A stretch of DNA of 64,000 nt from Ditylenchus dipsaci. Its lineage: Eukaryota > Nematoda > Chromadorea > Rhabditida > Anguinidae. Below, piece after piece: positions 49,401-58,400 of this stretch; within the stretch, counting starts at the first letter, position 1, and each line of letters starts with the position of its first letter. The notes beneath the pieces were generated by a model that did no database searches, had not been told where the DNA came from, and saw only the letters and a program-made list of their open reading frames with translations. Where the stretch lies: assembly GCA_004194705.1 (NCBI GenBank), contig SADC01000141.1, positions 62,001-126,000 on the forward strand. Direction: 5' to 3'. The position numbers and the translations under genes are program-made.

Positions 49401-52400
49401 ATTATGTATCTCATGAGCTGCGCTACAACATAGTGATAACATATTGTCATGACGCTTGTAAGACAATATAACATTTGACCAGTTAAAGTGATGAAAACGC
49501 TGGTTAACTTCTCAAAATAACCTGACCGGTGTTTGGAGCCGAATGATGACTTATCTAAAATAACGAAGCTAAGTTCAATATGCCATTTGAAAGAAGAGAT
49601 GTACTGCTACAAAACGGTATGTTTGGAATATTTTTTGGTCATAGATTAACTACCTAAACAAGAGCTTAAAAAGAGCGGGAACTTTATGACCACCCGGTAT
49701 TACTCATTGCACCCAAAACACTTTTCGTTTAAGTGCTGAGATTGCGTCAACCAAGAAAAAGACGGGTAAATCTGAAATAAAAAAAAGCCAAAAAAGAAGC
49801 TGGACAAATCTGTCTCCAACGATGACTACACCACCATCAAGTCCTCTTCCAAAATAGTGCCTGAAGGAGAAGAAGACATTGAGGTAGATGTTTATAACCT
49901 TCAAAAACTGTTCTTCAATTTCCACTTTTAGCAACTGATCTATTTGGACACAGCTGTAAGCAGCACCAGTAATCATATTGTGACAGTCGACTTGGACCAG
50001 AGGAACTCATTTGCTTCTTATCCCAGGCTTCCACATTTAATGAGCTGTGCGAGAACTCAAAACTAAAACTGGTTTGTGATCTTCTTGAAACTAAATTTAA
50101 ATTCTCATTTGTTGCTTTTTAGCAATACCTGATCAGTGTGTCCGACACTGATGTGCACAAAGTAGCGGTCAACATAGGATTTTGCAATAAAAGTGATCAA
50201 ACCATCAGGCGAATTGAAATTAATGTGCTGGAAGATGGGAATGTAAAGCTGGATAAAAGCGCGATGGATGATAATTCAACAGTAAGTTATGTATTGATCA
50301 GTACTGGGCATTTCAAAATTTTTGCTCCTGCTTTTGCTCTTGGCTCGGAGAGGAGAATCTCGAGCCAAGAGCAGAGAATCGCTCAGATTGACAAAATTGA
50401 CTCAGCAATTATCATATCTTGAAAATTTCCCTCTTCACTTGTAAATGATTTAATGTTTTTTTAAGATCATAATTGAATCGGAGTAGTCGAAGAAGGTCAA
50501 AAACGAATTATTATACTCAAATTTTTGCTGTTGTGGGTTATCAAAATATGTGGCTTGAAAATCATTAATTGCTGGATAGAACCATAGTTTCACGGCGAAA
50601 AAATTCGGCGCCGGCCTATCAAAAAAGCTTGAAAAAATAAAAAAATCTCATTTGAATCTTTCCTAAGATACCCTGTCCTACTTTGCCTTAGCCTAAAAAA
50701 CAACCGGAAAATCAATTCAGATACGGGTAAGAAGCCCAATGGTATTTTTTTGTGAAAATAAGTCAGTATATGTTAAAAAGGACTCAAACCTGAATCTAAG
50801 ATATGTTTGAGTCCGTCCTAACATACGCTGACTTAGCGCTCGCCTAAACCTTAAACTAAGCTTAAACAATTACAAAAAAAAACAGGGGACCAAGTTTTAA
50901 TATTATAAAAACAACAAAAGCGACCAAGCTTAAAATCGATACCCATTGAGGGATAGGCCATAATTTTTATGGTCGGTGAAAAAAATTTAGGGTGCTCCCA
51001 GATCAAAAATTTTCGCTCCTACTTTTGGCTCCTGACTTCAAGATTTTTGCTTCTGCTCCTGCTCTTGGCTCCTAGCCTGAAATTTTTGCTCCTGTCTTGG
51101 CTGCTGGTTTCAAAATTTTCGCTTCTTCTCTTGGCTCGGAGCGGAGAATCTCGGAGCCAAGAGTGGAGCCAAGAGCGGAGAATCGCCCAGCACTGGTATT
51201 GATATACAGGTTGAGGCGGAAAGAGTTCTCTAAAATAGCCTTATTGTTTTTACGGTACACTTCTTTCATAGCTCTTACACCATCAAGATATGATTTTTAA
51301 GTCGAATTTGTTAGCTAAACACTTAAATTTGTTTGCATCAACTGAATCAATCGATAAATACAGGGTGGTGATTCATTATAAACGCACCATTGGATTTCAG
51401 TCAAACTTTTTGAATTAGTGATCTTTGGATGAGATATTATTTTGTAGATAAGACCTTAGGCAAGACAAAGGAACCAAGACTAATTGATGTTGTGCTTATA
51501 TGTTTGAGAACAATGGTTTTCATGACAATGGTTTTTACATAGTGAAGAGAAAAAACTTGATACCAGCCCTATTCTTGTTATTCCAATCTTCTTCCTAGAA
51601 CTTTGCATACCATTATTAGTTATTTTCTTATCCGGCACTTATAAGTTCCGTCCGATATCTTCTTCGAAAGTTAAAAGACGCTTATGTCTTCTTCAAAAAG
51701 CCATTTTACGAATTGCGATTGTTCTTAGGGAGAATATTGCATCTTAGCCCCATTTTCATAGAGAAACCAATGTTCTTAAACATCTAAACACAACGAAAAA
51801 TAAATTTTGGTACCATTCTCTTGCCTAATGTTTAAGCTACAAAAAAAATAAAATATCTCGTCAAAAGTCACTAATTCAAAATTTATGACCAGAATTCAAT
51901 GAGGCGTTTATGAATCACCGTGTGAATTTATCTAAAAAACAAATGTAAATTTGATTACAGAACACATTACATGTGATCAAAAGAACAAATTTAGAGCGCT
52001 TTTGAATAAGACTTACAAAAAATTGCAGAAATTAATTTTTTCGGTCACATATTTTATTTAGTCTGATGTTTTGCTACCTTTCGAGTTGCCCGCCAAAGCT
52101 TCAATGAGTATTCTGTTCATTTTCACTTCAAACAAATCAACACAACTCAGAGAGTCAGGGGATCGGCTACTTATTTCATTGAGGTAAACCACTTTTTCTA
52201 AAACTTGTTACAAAAACTTATAATGATTTTTTAGCAAAATGACGGGAACAAAAGTGAAGAAAAAATCGACTTTGTACTCAATTTTCCTGCAATTCGCTTC
52301 TTACAATTCGCCACTATTGGAAGGTTTATTTTATTGTCATTCTGTATTTTTGGTTTGATTATATTTCATATATACTTCTACTTTTGCAGCACTTCCTACG

Positions 52401-53988
52401 AATTCATGCTATCTGGTGGTGAGCTGACTGCATCAGCCTCCAAAAAGTGCACTTCCAGCAAAACTTTGAGCGAGCTTTCTGATTTAGTCTGCAAAATTTC
52501 TAATTTCTCAGTAATTCCAATCTGCATAATTTATCTAACATAATTGTTTAAAACCCTTTCTAAGAAAGAACATTTTCAAAATATAAAATAATCTATTTTC
52601 TCTGTTAAATCCACATGGCGGATTGTTTTTCAACCCTCGAAAAATATGGAAAGTGTCATTCGAAATGGCCTTAACTATGAAATCTTAGTCGAAAAATGGA
52701 GGGGTGGGGATTATCAGAGAGGGAGGATTATAAGAGAAAATACGGCAGTCTGAAAGGTATACAAGGACCGGGTACACATTATGACCGGGTACAACGACCG
52801 GGTACAGCGCCAAATTTTTCCTTGGTCCCCCTGTTAATTTTTTAAAATTTTTCGATTGTTTTAATTTTTTTGGGCACTTAGACTTAGCCTTAGGCAAGGG
52901 TAGGCCAGCGCCCGTTAGGACGGACTCAAACGTGTGATTTAAGCATACTTTTTTAACTTTTACAAGAAAGTGTACCCGGTCATAATGTGTCCCCGGTCGT
53001 AGGGCAGTCAGTCTGAAAAGGCATGGTACTTGTGCACTTGGGGGGGGCCTTTTTTCGTTAACTGCAAATAGTGTTTAGACGTCTCCTAAGTAATTCTTCT
53101 ACGCTAAAACGATAAAAAAAGTTGTTTGCTAACAATTTCCGCACTAAAAAACTGAGTTTGAGAACTGAGTAACAAAAAAAGGCCCCTCCAAGTGCACAAG
53201 TGCCGAAGGCATTTCCGAAATTTTCGACTTAAAAAGTCGGAGGCCCTGTTAATTTGGACAATACTTTTTTCTGGCGCAAAAACACTTTTTTTGGTGCAAA
53301 TTTCTGTTTTGCCTCATTAGATTGAAAATTTTTAACTTTTTTTTAAAAGTTTTTACATCATCATGTAGCCCTGCGACTCTAGTTTCTAATAGGTATCATT
53401 TATTGCCTTTGATCACCTTTGAAAAATAAAATACAAAAAGCTGAAAGTATGAACTAAATTGTTGTTCTGATTTTGTTCATACTTTTACCTTTTTGTATCA
53501 CATTTTTGAAGATGATGCAATAAATGATACCTCATTAGAAACTAGAGTCGCAGGGCTACATGATAATATTAAAACTTTTTAAAAAAGTTTAAAATTTTCA
53601 ATCTAATGATGCAAAACAAAAATTTGCGCCAAAAAAAGTGTTTTTGCGCCAGAAAAAGTATTGTCCCTAATTTTTCAAAACTTTTTTCTTTCAAAATTTT
53701 GAAAAACCACTTTAAACCACATTTTTTAAGTATTGTCTAATCTTCAATTCCTTTTTAGTCGTAACTCTTTTGACCGATGCAGTATCTCTCTACGCGCATG
53801 ACTCCGACAGCCAATCCGTGTGCATTCTCATCAAAAAGTCTGCTCCAAAGCCGAATGGAAGTTCGCCGGAAGAAGGAACAGCATCTCCAGTAATTGTTAG
53901 CTCAAAGTGTGTGAAGCAATCGTTAGCTAATTCCATTGTGCAAGACATTTGTGAACAAATTTCTCTTCTTGAGGCCTCTGCATTGTAG
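36626..53988 (+). CDS. AP3D1: AP-3 adaptor complex subunit delta
   Basis: This is the large delta subunit of the AP-3 clathrin-adaptor complex, which sorts cargo from endosomes to lysosomes and related organelles. Twenty-five coding exons were traced, giving about 1300 residues, near the family length. The order is the adaptin trunk, the conserved hinge motif ELNPVAAKAQKRVPVPEGLD, acidic and Lys-rich hinge segments, and a C-terminal ear ending SIVQDICEQISLLEASAL. The ATG at 36626 starts MALRKVRNNIDRLFDKNL, which aligns with the family start. TAG is at 53986-53988 and AATAAA at 54212-54217. The C. elegans name would be apd-3. Exons 1-12 are open without a break; exons 13-25 contain many single-base frame slips. 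Confidence 0.96.
37542..38700. repeat. Foldback element filling AP-3 delta intron 3
   Basis: TAACACTTAAAAGCCGG at the left is complemented by GGAATTTAAGTGTTAATA at the right, and TGCTGAACAAGATAGGCG near 37595 by CGCCTATCTTGTTCAGCG near 38628. A second inverted pair lies inside (AGCAGTACCAGGAT at 37990 and ATCCTGGTACTGCT near 38239), enclosing a mirror repeat of about 100 bp. The right end is about 20 bp before the exon at 38721. Confidence 0.82.
40615..40790. repeat. TCCAAAA tandem array in AP-3 delta intron 12
   Basis: About nine degenerate units of 18-20 bp centred on TTCGTCCAAAA/TTCATCCAAAT follow one another. The array is too degenerate to define a unit edge, and no open frame of interest crosses it. 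Confidence 0.65.
40862..41180. repeat. Palindromic repeat in AP-3 delta intron 12
   Basis: The arm TCACAATGACGAG... and GGTGATCGGGTGAATCG near 40960 is complemented around 41075 (CGATTTACCCGATCAC). The flanks TTTGAGCGAATTAGAATTG and CAATTCTGATTCGCTCAA also pair. A related one-sided copy (ATTGGCTTCTGGCCAC) occurs at the right window edge near 63960. Confidence 0.65.
41937..53988 (+). CDS. AP3D1: AP-3 delta hinge and ear, exons 13-25, many frame slips
   Basis: Exons are 41937-42174, 44642-44787, 44836-45122, 45172-45392, 46269-46561, 46613-46853, 49734-49883, 49932-50071, 50123-50281, 52062-52183, 52235-52323, 52390-52510 and 53759-53988. Exon 13 changes frame three times (VLEAMLRTKY, VPGDLLSVYVQT, NIAKLYSVLL). 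Later slips lie in exons 15-20 and 23 and near the last junction. Each needs about one extra base. Readable blocks include LDLDAWINEPEPESDESESE, FRALDINLDEPL, HKVAVNIGFCNKSDQ and SYEFMLSGGELTAS, in family order. Splice sites remain standard. Confidence 0.88.
42217..43378. repeat. Foldback element in AP-3 delta intron 13
   Basis: The outer ends are direct duplications of TCTAGTATACACCCTTCA facing the complement TGAAGGGTGTATACTAGA. Next inward are two or three copies of GTAATATACCCCCCC in the left arm and GGGGGGTATATTACAGTAGC in the right, then GGGAGGGGAAGGGAATAAT and its complement. The centre contains an inverted copy of the GGTAGGCCCAGT repeat (42690-42860). A 7-9 base C/G run recurs at each word. 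Confidence 0.8.
43391..44244. mobile_element. Tigger-like element carrying a hAT-like insertion
   Basis: It starts CAGTCTACTCTCGATAAATC and ends TTTATCGAAAGTGGACTG, flanked by TA (43389-43390, 44245-44246). GGTTTATCGA words repeat inside. A GGCGCC-word element (43829-44218) has inserted near its right end. Confidence 0.83.
43829..44218. mobile_element. hAT-like element, GGCGCC word
   Basis: It begins CATAGTTTCACGGACG and ends CGCCCGTGCAACTATG. Flanks GATGCTGG (43821-43828) and AATGCCGG (44219-44226) agree at 6 of 8 bases. Both ends are arrays of GGCGCC words. A related left end (CATAGTTTCACGGCG) occurs at about 50583. Confidence 0.7.
45487..45559 (+). tRNA. trnT-CGU: tRNA-Thr (CGT)
   Basis: The 73-nt cloverleaf has acceptor strands GCCTCGT and ACGGGGC, a D arm with GCTTAGTGGCATGAGT, an anticodon stem TTTGT/ACAAA with loop CTCGTAA (anticodon CGT at 45520-45522), variable AGATC, and T stem GTTGG/CCGAC with loop TTCAATT. 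A and B boxes are intact and no intron is needed. It lies in the AP-3 delta intron 45393-46268, on the same strand as the host gene, so it is likely transcribed independently by Pol III. Confidence 0.93.
45588..45837. mobile_element. AAAGGGGC-type MITE beside tRNA-Thr
   Basis: Ends read TTTAAAGGGGCGTGCCTGTG and ACGGGCATGCCCTTTTAAA. Inside are AAGGCGGGGACCAGC at the left and GCTGGTCCCCGCCTT at the right. It shares the outer word with the element at 47076-47329 but not its core. Confidence 0.75.
45980..46202. mobile_element. hAT-like element, GACAAAAGCC word, perfect 8-bp duplication
   Basis: It starts GGCAACCGGACAAAAGCC and ends GGCTTTTGTCCGGTTGCC, perfect 18-bp inverted repeats. Both flanks are GCCCATGC (45972-45979 and 46203-46210). 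Words AAAAGCC and CTTTTGTCG recur throughout its 223 bp. It lies in an AP-3 delta intron, about 65 bp before the exon at 46269. Confidence 0.87.
47076..47329. mobile_element. AAAGGGGCAT MITE with ATTGAATTTCTG core
   Basis: Outer ends TTAAAGGGGCATACCCACGC and GCGTGGGCATGCCCCTTTAA enclose inverted core arms TAATCATTGAATTTCTGTAC...CAACTTGGTTTC. It is in AP-3 delta intron 18. Confidence 0.82.
48070..48137 (+). repeat. tRNA-Ser/Leu-like pseudogene or SINE head
   Basis: It has an A-box-like TGGCCTAGTGAGATAGC and a B-box GGTTCGATTCC with GGCGACGGACTGCGAAA between, resembling a class II tRNA-Ser. The acceptor strands do not pair and the T stem has a mismatch, so I do not call it a functional tRNA. 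Confidence 0.45.
48360..48614. mobile_element. ACCGTATTT MITE inserted in the foldback arm
   Basis: Ends are TACCGTATTTCCTCTAATAA and TTATTAGAGGAAATACGGTA, with the next inward word GCGCGC/GCGCGCC. The interior contains TTGAGCACCCGAAAATCTCG, shared with 56334-56599. The foldback arm continues on both sides, which dates this insertion after the foldback. Confidence 0.85.
50299..51195. mobile_element. hAT-like element, TTGGCTCC word, perfect 8-bp duplication
   Basis: It starts CAGTACTGGGCATTTC and ends GAATCGCCCAGCACTG. Both flanks are GTATTGAT (50291-50298 and 51196-51203). The ends are arrays of TTTTGCTCC, CTTGGCTCGGAG and GAGCCAAGAG words. A GGCGCC-type left end at about 50583 suggests a further nested fragment. 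The element starts 17 bp after the donor of AP-3 delta exon 21. Confidence 0.86.
51361..51922. mobile_element. CAGGGTG-type inverted-repeat element, mariner-like ends
   Basis: The left end CAGGGTGGTGATTCATTATA then CGCACCATTG is matched by CAATGAGGCGTTTATGAATC then CACCGTG at the right. TTTGAATTAGTGA pairs with TCACTAATTCAAA farther in. TA precedes the left end. It occupies AP-3 delta intron 21, with no convincing transposase frame. Confidence 0.68.
53258..53675. repeat. GGACAATACTTTTT foldback in the last AP-3 delta intron
   Basis: GGACAATACTTTTTTCTGGC at the left is complemented by GCCAGAAAAAGTATTGTCC at the right, and TAGCCCTGCGACTCTAG by CTAGAGTCGCAGGGCTA. One-sided copies of the same sequence occur at about 8150-8240, 18440-18540 and 35555-35700. 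Confidence 0.82.
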
Positions 53989-54317
53989 TTACCTGTCTAA
54001 TATATTTTTTATTACAAGTAAAACAGTAATTTCTAAAATCTTTAATTATTTCTCATATTGTGCTGTCTCGATGTCTTTTGTCCAAATGCCAGTGGCTGAT
54101 TGGTTGTTAGTGGTTGCCCAATATTTTTTCATATTTTACTCTCAAACCTTGCTTGTGTTTTATTTTGTCTAAAGAGCGGATAAGTTATGGAAATTTTTCT
54201 ACAGTGTTGTGAATAAAGCTATATTTATTGTGCAATGTTTGCTATTATATAGACATTATACAGTCATGATATACATTCAGAGCGTTCCACTCAAAAACTT
54301 TCTGCATCATCTCTGAT

Positions 54318-54705
54318 CATACTTGCACGGCCGCCGACGGAGGCGGAGAAATTTTCAAAGTACCGGCGGCGCTCATTTTTATAGACTTGACTTTTATACA
54401 CATTCATTACACTTTTTTTTATAAATTTTTGTGATTTTTATTGGAACAATGACTAGTTTAACATTTGTAAAAAGGATATCAAGTTGTTTAAAATATAATT
54501 TTCCTATTGCAAGAGAAATTTTTTCAAATAGAACTTGCTTTTTCCCGGCGGTCCACCTTCTGCGGCGGCCCGCCGGGAAAATTTGGCACTTTCAAAGCGC
54601 CGGTGGAGGCGGCAAAATTTTGAAAATCCGGGAGAAGACGGTGGCGCTCAATTTGAAAACCCCGGCGGAAGCGGCGGCGCTTTTTTTTGGGATCGTGCAA
54701 GTATG
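54318..54705. mobile_element. hAT-like element, GGCGG/GCCGGC word, perfect 8-bp duplication
   Basis: It starts CATACTTGCACGGCCGCC and ends GATCGTGCAAGTATG, with TCTCTGAT on both sides (54310-54317 and 54706-54713). Both ends are GGCGGAG/CCGGCGG arrays interrupted by AAATTTTGAAAA. The GC-rich ends contrast with an AT-rich centre. Confidence 0.85.
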
Positions 54706-54907
54706 TCTCTGATAGAACTGCATCTTTTGAGTCGATATCATGTTTGTGTTTTTAATCTACTTTTGTGGATGTCCTTTATGCGATTTACCACTCAGATTAT
54801 AGCCAGTGAGACGAACGCTGATTTGAGTGGTAACTTGAAGTCATCCACAAAAATTAAGTCAAAAACGCAAGCACGATTTTAAATCAGGCTTTGTTAGAGC
54901 AAATATA

Positions 54908-55324
54908 CAGGGTGTCGCAAAATTACGCGTGCACTTTTTTAAAGTTGTTTGAAATTTCTTTGAATTTTTTTTTATCAAATATTGTTTATTTCTTACATTT
55001 TTGTGTGTTTCTTCAAAAAGCGGTTGCTATAACCAACTTATTTGTCTGTTTTTCAGAATGAATTCTGATTTCCGCCCCGCTTTCGTTCGATCGCCTGCAT
55101 CACTGCAGAAGGAAAACATTTTGAGTGATTTTGTGTTGAAAATGCTGTAATTTCATGTCAATAAATTTTGTTGTGTGTTAATCTGCAATTATATTGTGTT
55201 TATGCTCCTAAACCCTATAAATGTGGAGATTTCGCGGGTATGGTTCCCGAAAGACGGAATCGACCGGGCAAGGAGCTACCTCGCAAAAATTTTCAAAAAT
55301 GCACGCGTAATTTTGCGACACCTG
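54908..55324. mobile_element. Mariner-like MITE
   Basis: Ends CAGGGTGTCGCAAAATTACG and CGTAATTTTGCGACACCTG are inverted repeats of about 26 bp flanked by TA. The terminus CAGGGTGtCgCAAAAtT is of the mariner type. The 360-bp interior shows no transposase motif, though short frames exist. Confidence 0.83.
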
Positions 55325-55452
55325 TAGTATATTCAGTAGGTTTCACCTAAAAACTACAATAAGATATTGAAAAAAGCGAAAGATGAGAAAAGAATGCTCT
55401 TTCTATTTTAAAATGCCACAATACTATCTATTCTGGTCCACTTTGCCATCTT

Positions 55453-58400
55453 TCACCAACTGATTTGAATTATTCTATCCATAAGCACAAACACTAATTG
55501 CTTGTTGAGTCTAGGCAATTGGAATGCTTGCACCAGATTCCTCATCTGCAACCTAAGATTTCTCTGGCCACCTAAGCATCTGATCAAAAAGTGAGGTAGT
55601 CCATCCTCTATTGCTTCGTCAAGGCAATGCAGTACTAGATCAGCTCGCAGTCTCTTTCCTAGAGTCGAAATTTACCTTAAAACTATTAAAACACCAAGTC
55701 TACCTCATCTGATGAAGAGACAGCATTTTTAGAGTCAAAAATGACTGCATTCAAAGACTGGACAATGTAGCTGGCCATTTGCTCAGTCAGCACCTTTTGA
55801 GTCAATAGTTGGTGAATCTGGGCTCTGGTCCACCTGTTGATGAGAAAATCCAGGAATAGCTGCTTTACCATGATCAAGATTGCCTCTAACCAATGAGTTA
55901 GTTTGGCTAATCTCAGGACTAGGAATAGGAACATATCGTAAATGCTGAAAATAGTATGTAAGATATTTCCTTAAATTACGGGTCTAGAGAAAATATTTGG
56001 CGAAGCTGTTTATTGCTTTGTTTTTTCTTAATTTCACAAGGCCTAATGATTCTGCTTTCTAGATTTTTTGATTTTCACCCGAAAATGTCGAAATCAACCC
56101 AAATTGTTTTCAACTTCGTAAGAGTTTGAAAATAAAGCCCACGATAGAAATAGGGCGAAAAGATTCAAACTTGCTGTTGTTGAATTATAAGAATTCTTTC
56201 GAATAACTTTTTGTCTCGAGCGGGATTCGAAATTTGAAAGCAAATTTTTTATAATAAAGCAGTTTCACATGCAAATCGACCACGCTGACCAATCCGGTGT
56301 TAGGATTTGAGGTTTTCCTAGCAGAAAAAAAGTTACCGTATTTGCTCTAATAATCGGCCACTCTCTATTAAACGGCCATCTCTAATAAACGGCCACCCCC
56401 AGAGACCTATATCTCAGTCCAGAGTCAATATTTTTCAAATCTGTTTTATGCATTTCTTAGTTACCATGAGCCCTCCTGGTTCCACTTTTCAGATTGTGGT
56501 TGAGCACCCAAAAATCTCAAAATCGAAATATTTTTTTTTTCGATTTTTTAGGGGTTGAAAAATAAACGGCCATGGCCGATTATTACAGCAAATACGGTAT
56601 GCAAAATTTGTGTGGGAAATTTTGTGTGAGATTGGAATTCAAATGGCTATAACTTTATCCTCCCGCCCTCAAGCTAAAAAAATTTTCGGCCAACTTGTTC
56701 AGCTTTTAATGCTGAATCAGAATCTACAATAAAAATCAGGTCAGGATATTATAAAAAAATGAAGGAATTGGCATTTTTCACAAAAATTTGTGTTTTGGAA
56801 AACACTTTTTTTTCAAAAAAGCGAATGTTTTCTAAATTTTTCATAAGAAATATTAGCAGTTCAATACCTTAAAAGCGCAATTCAAGCCGGCTCTAATAGC
56901 ACCAAATGTTTACAGAAGACTGTGTGAAAATGAGTGAAAATAACATTTATAGCAGAACGGTAAAAATTAAGAATAAATTTGAGTGTATTTTTTAAGATGT
57001 ATATATTTCGGTCATATGCATGTTTTACATGGACTGTCTTTTACAAAATCACTGAGCAAAAGTAGCAGAACACAATAGACATCACAGAAAAATTTTGAAA
57101 AAAATCGTAGTAAGTCGGTTTATCATTCTCTCAGAAAATGCCTTTTTAAAAAGGACGATTCGAAGCCCTGCTTCTAAGGCATCCCTATATTTTCAAAAAA
57201 ATCGCTTCGTTAAACCGAGAACTGCAGATCTTATTGTTAAAACTGATGTCATTGACAAGAAAAATCGCAAATTTTTGCAATTTTTTAGACAACACTAGTC
57301 AAAGATAACTGGTGAACAAGATTTGACAGTTTTTGGCTAATCAGGGATATTCACCTGTTTATTTGGCTTAATAAGGGCTGGGTTGAGGTAATGGAGGTGG
57401 AATCACTATTGTTTTTTTCCTCGTCGAATACTTCGCTGCACGAGGATGCAAGTCTGTATTTCATCATCTGGATTGGCACATTGTCGAGAGCTATTCTGGA
57501 GGATTGTTGGACAATCGCGGAGCCTACCTGAGAGGATGGAGCTCCGGTGAATGAAGTCACACTTCTAGAATTGAATATTAAAGGGCCATTGTCATCTACG
57601 ACAACGGTTGACCCTGCCAATTCAAAAAAATATTGAACTTCTGTACGGATTTATTAACTTGATTTCTAACGAAACTTTACCTAAAATAATGCCTTGTTTT
57701 GTTAGAAACCAAGTTGAAAATCCGTACAGAAGTTCAATGATAAAGTAAAATTTTTTCAACTTTTGGGAGAAGCTTTAAAACGCGTGGCCATGGTCCTTTA
57801 ATTATGGCCATGTTATTTATGGCTACCGTATACAGTCGACTCTCCATTGTAAAAACCACTAAAGTTCGTTTCCGCCTGGAGTCTGACACTTTTGACACAG
57901 ATTTTAAGTCTTTTGTATTTTTAAAGTCTTTTGCCACTTGTCATTAGTTAGTATAGTCCGAAAGTTGCGAGGACTCCAAATTTGCCGTCGTTTTAGTAAA
58001 CCTCTTGATTTAAGGCACCCTTTTATTTTCAAAAAAAACTTTTCTTTAAATTGGAACCGCATATTTTATTGTTTAAACTGATGTTTCCGACTGATTTTTC
58101 CGACTAGACTAACCAAAGATAACTGTTGAAATATTTAAAAAATGTAGTTAAAAAAGCTTCGAACCAACGACGGGAACGAACTTGAGGAGATTTTGTTAAA
58201 ACAAAGTCGACTGTATTATCAAGCTTTCAGCAACCTCCTCCATAATCTATTATCCAGCATTTTGAATCGATCCCCAAATGTACTCACCCCTGATCAGACT
58301 GAGCCCTTCTATACATATTCGGGGAAGATGATTTTCCCTGTGGTCCACAGGGACTTGACCACTGCCCACTCCAGCAATGCCTGTTGTAGTATACAGAGCT

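Larger units (their letters stand above)
47895..49699. repeat. 1.8-kb foldback element in AP-3 delta intron 18
   Basis: Ends CCGGTGGTCATAAAGTTCCC and GGGAACTTTATGACCACCCG are inverted. Further inside are CCAAACATACCGTTTTGTAG with its complement near 49605, and CATTCGGCTCCAAACACCGG with its complement near 49530. An ACCGTATTT MITE (48360-48614) interrupts the left arm. A tRNA-like segment lies at 48070-48135. The right end is about 35 bp before the exon at 49734, so this element makes up most of the 2.9-kb intron. Confidence 0.88.
53989..55452. other. Convergent intergenic region between AP-3 delta and SNX14
   Basis: It contains the AP-3 delta poly(A) signal AATAAA at 54212-54217, a GC-rich hAT-like element (54318-54705) and a mariner-end element (54908-55324). 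No gene is seen. A frame at 54535-54882 runs through the GC-rich word array and is not coding. Confidence 0.65.

Noticed and set aside
48843..49466. Mirror frames of 65 and 80 residues
   Set aside because: They are the two arms of the foldback read in opposite strands.
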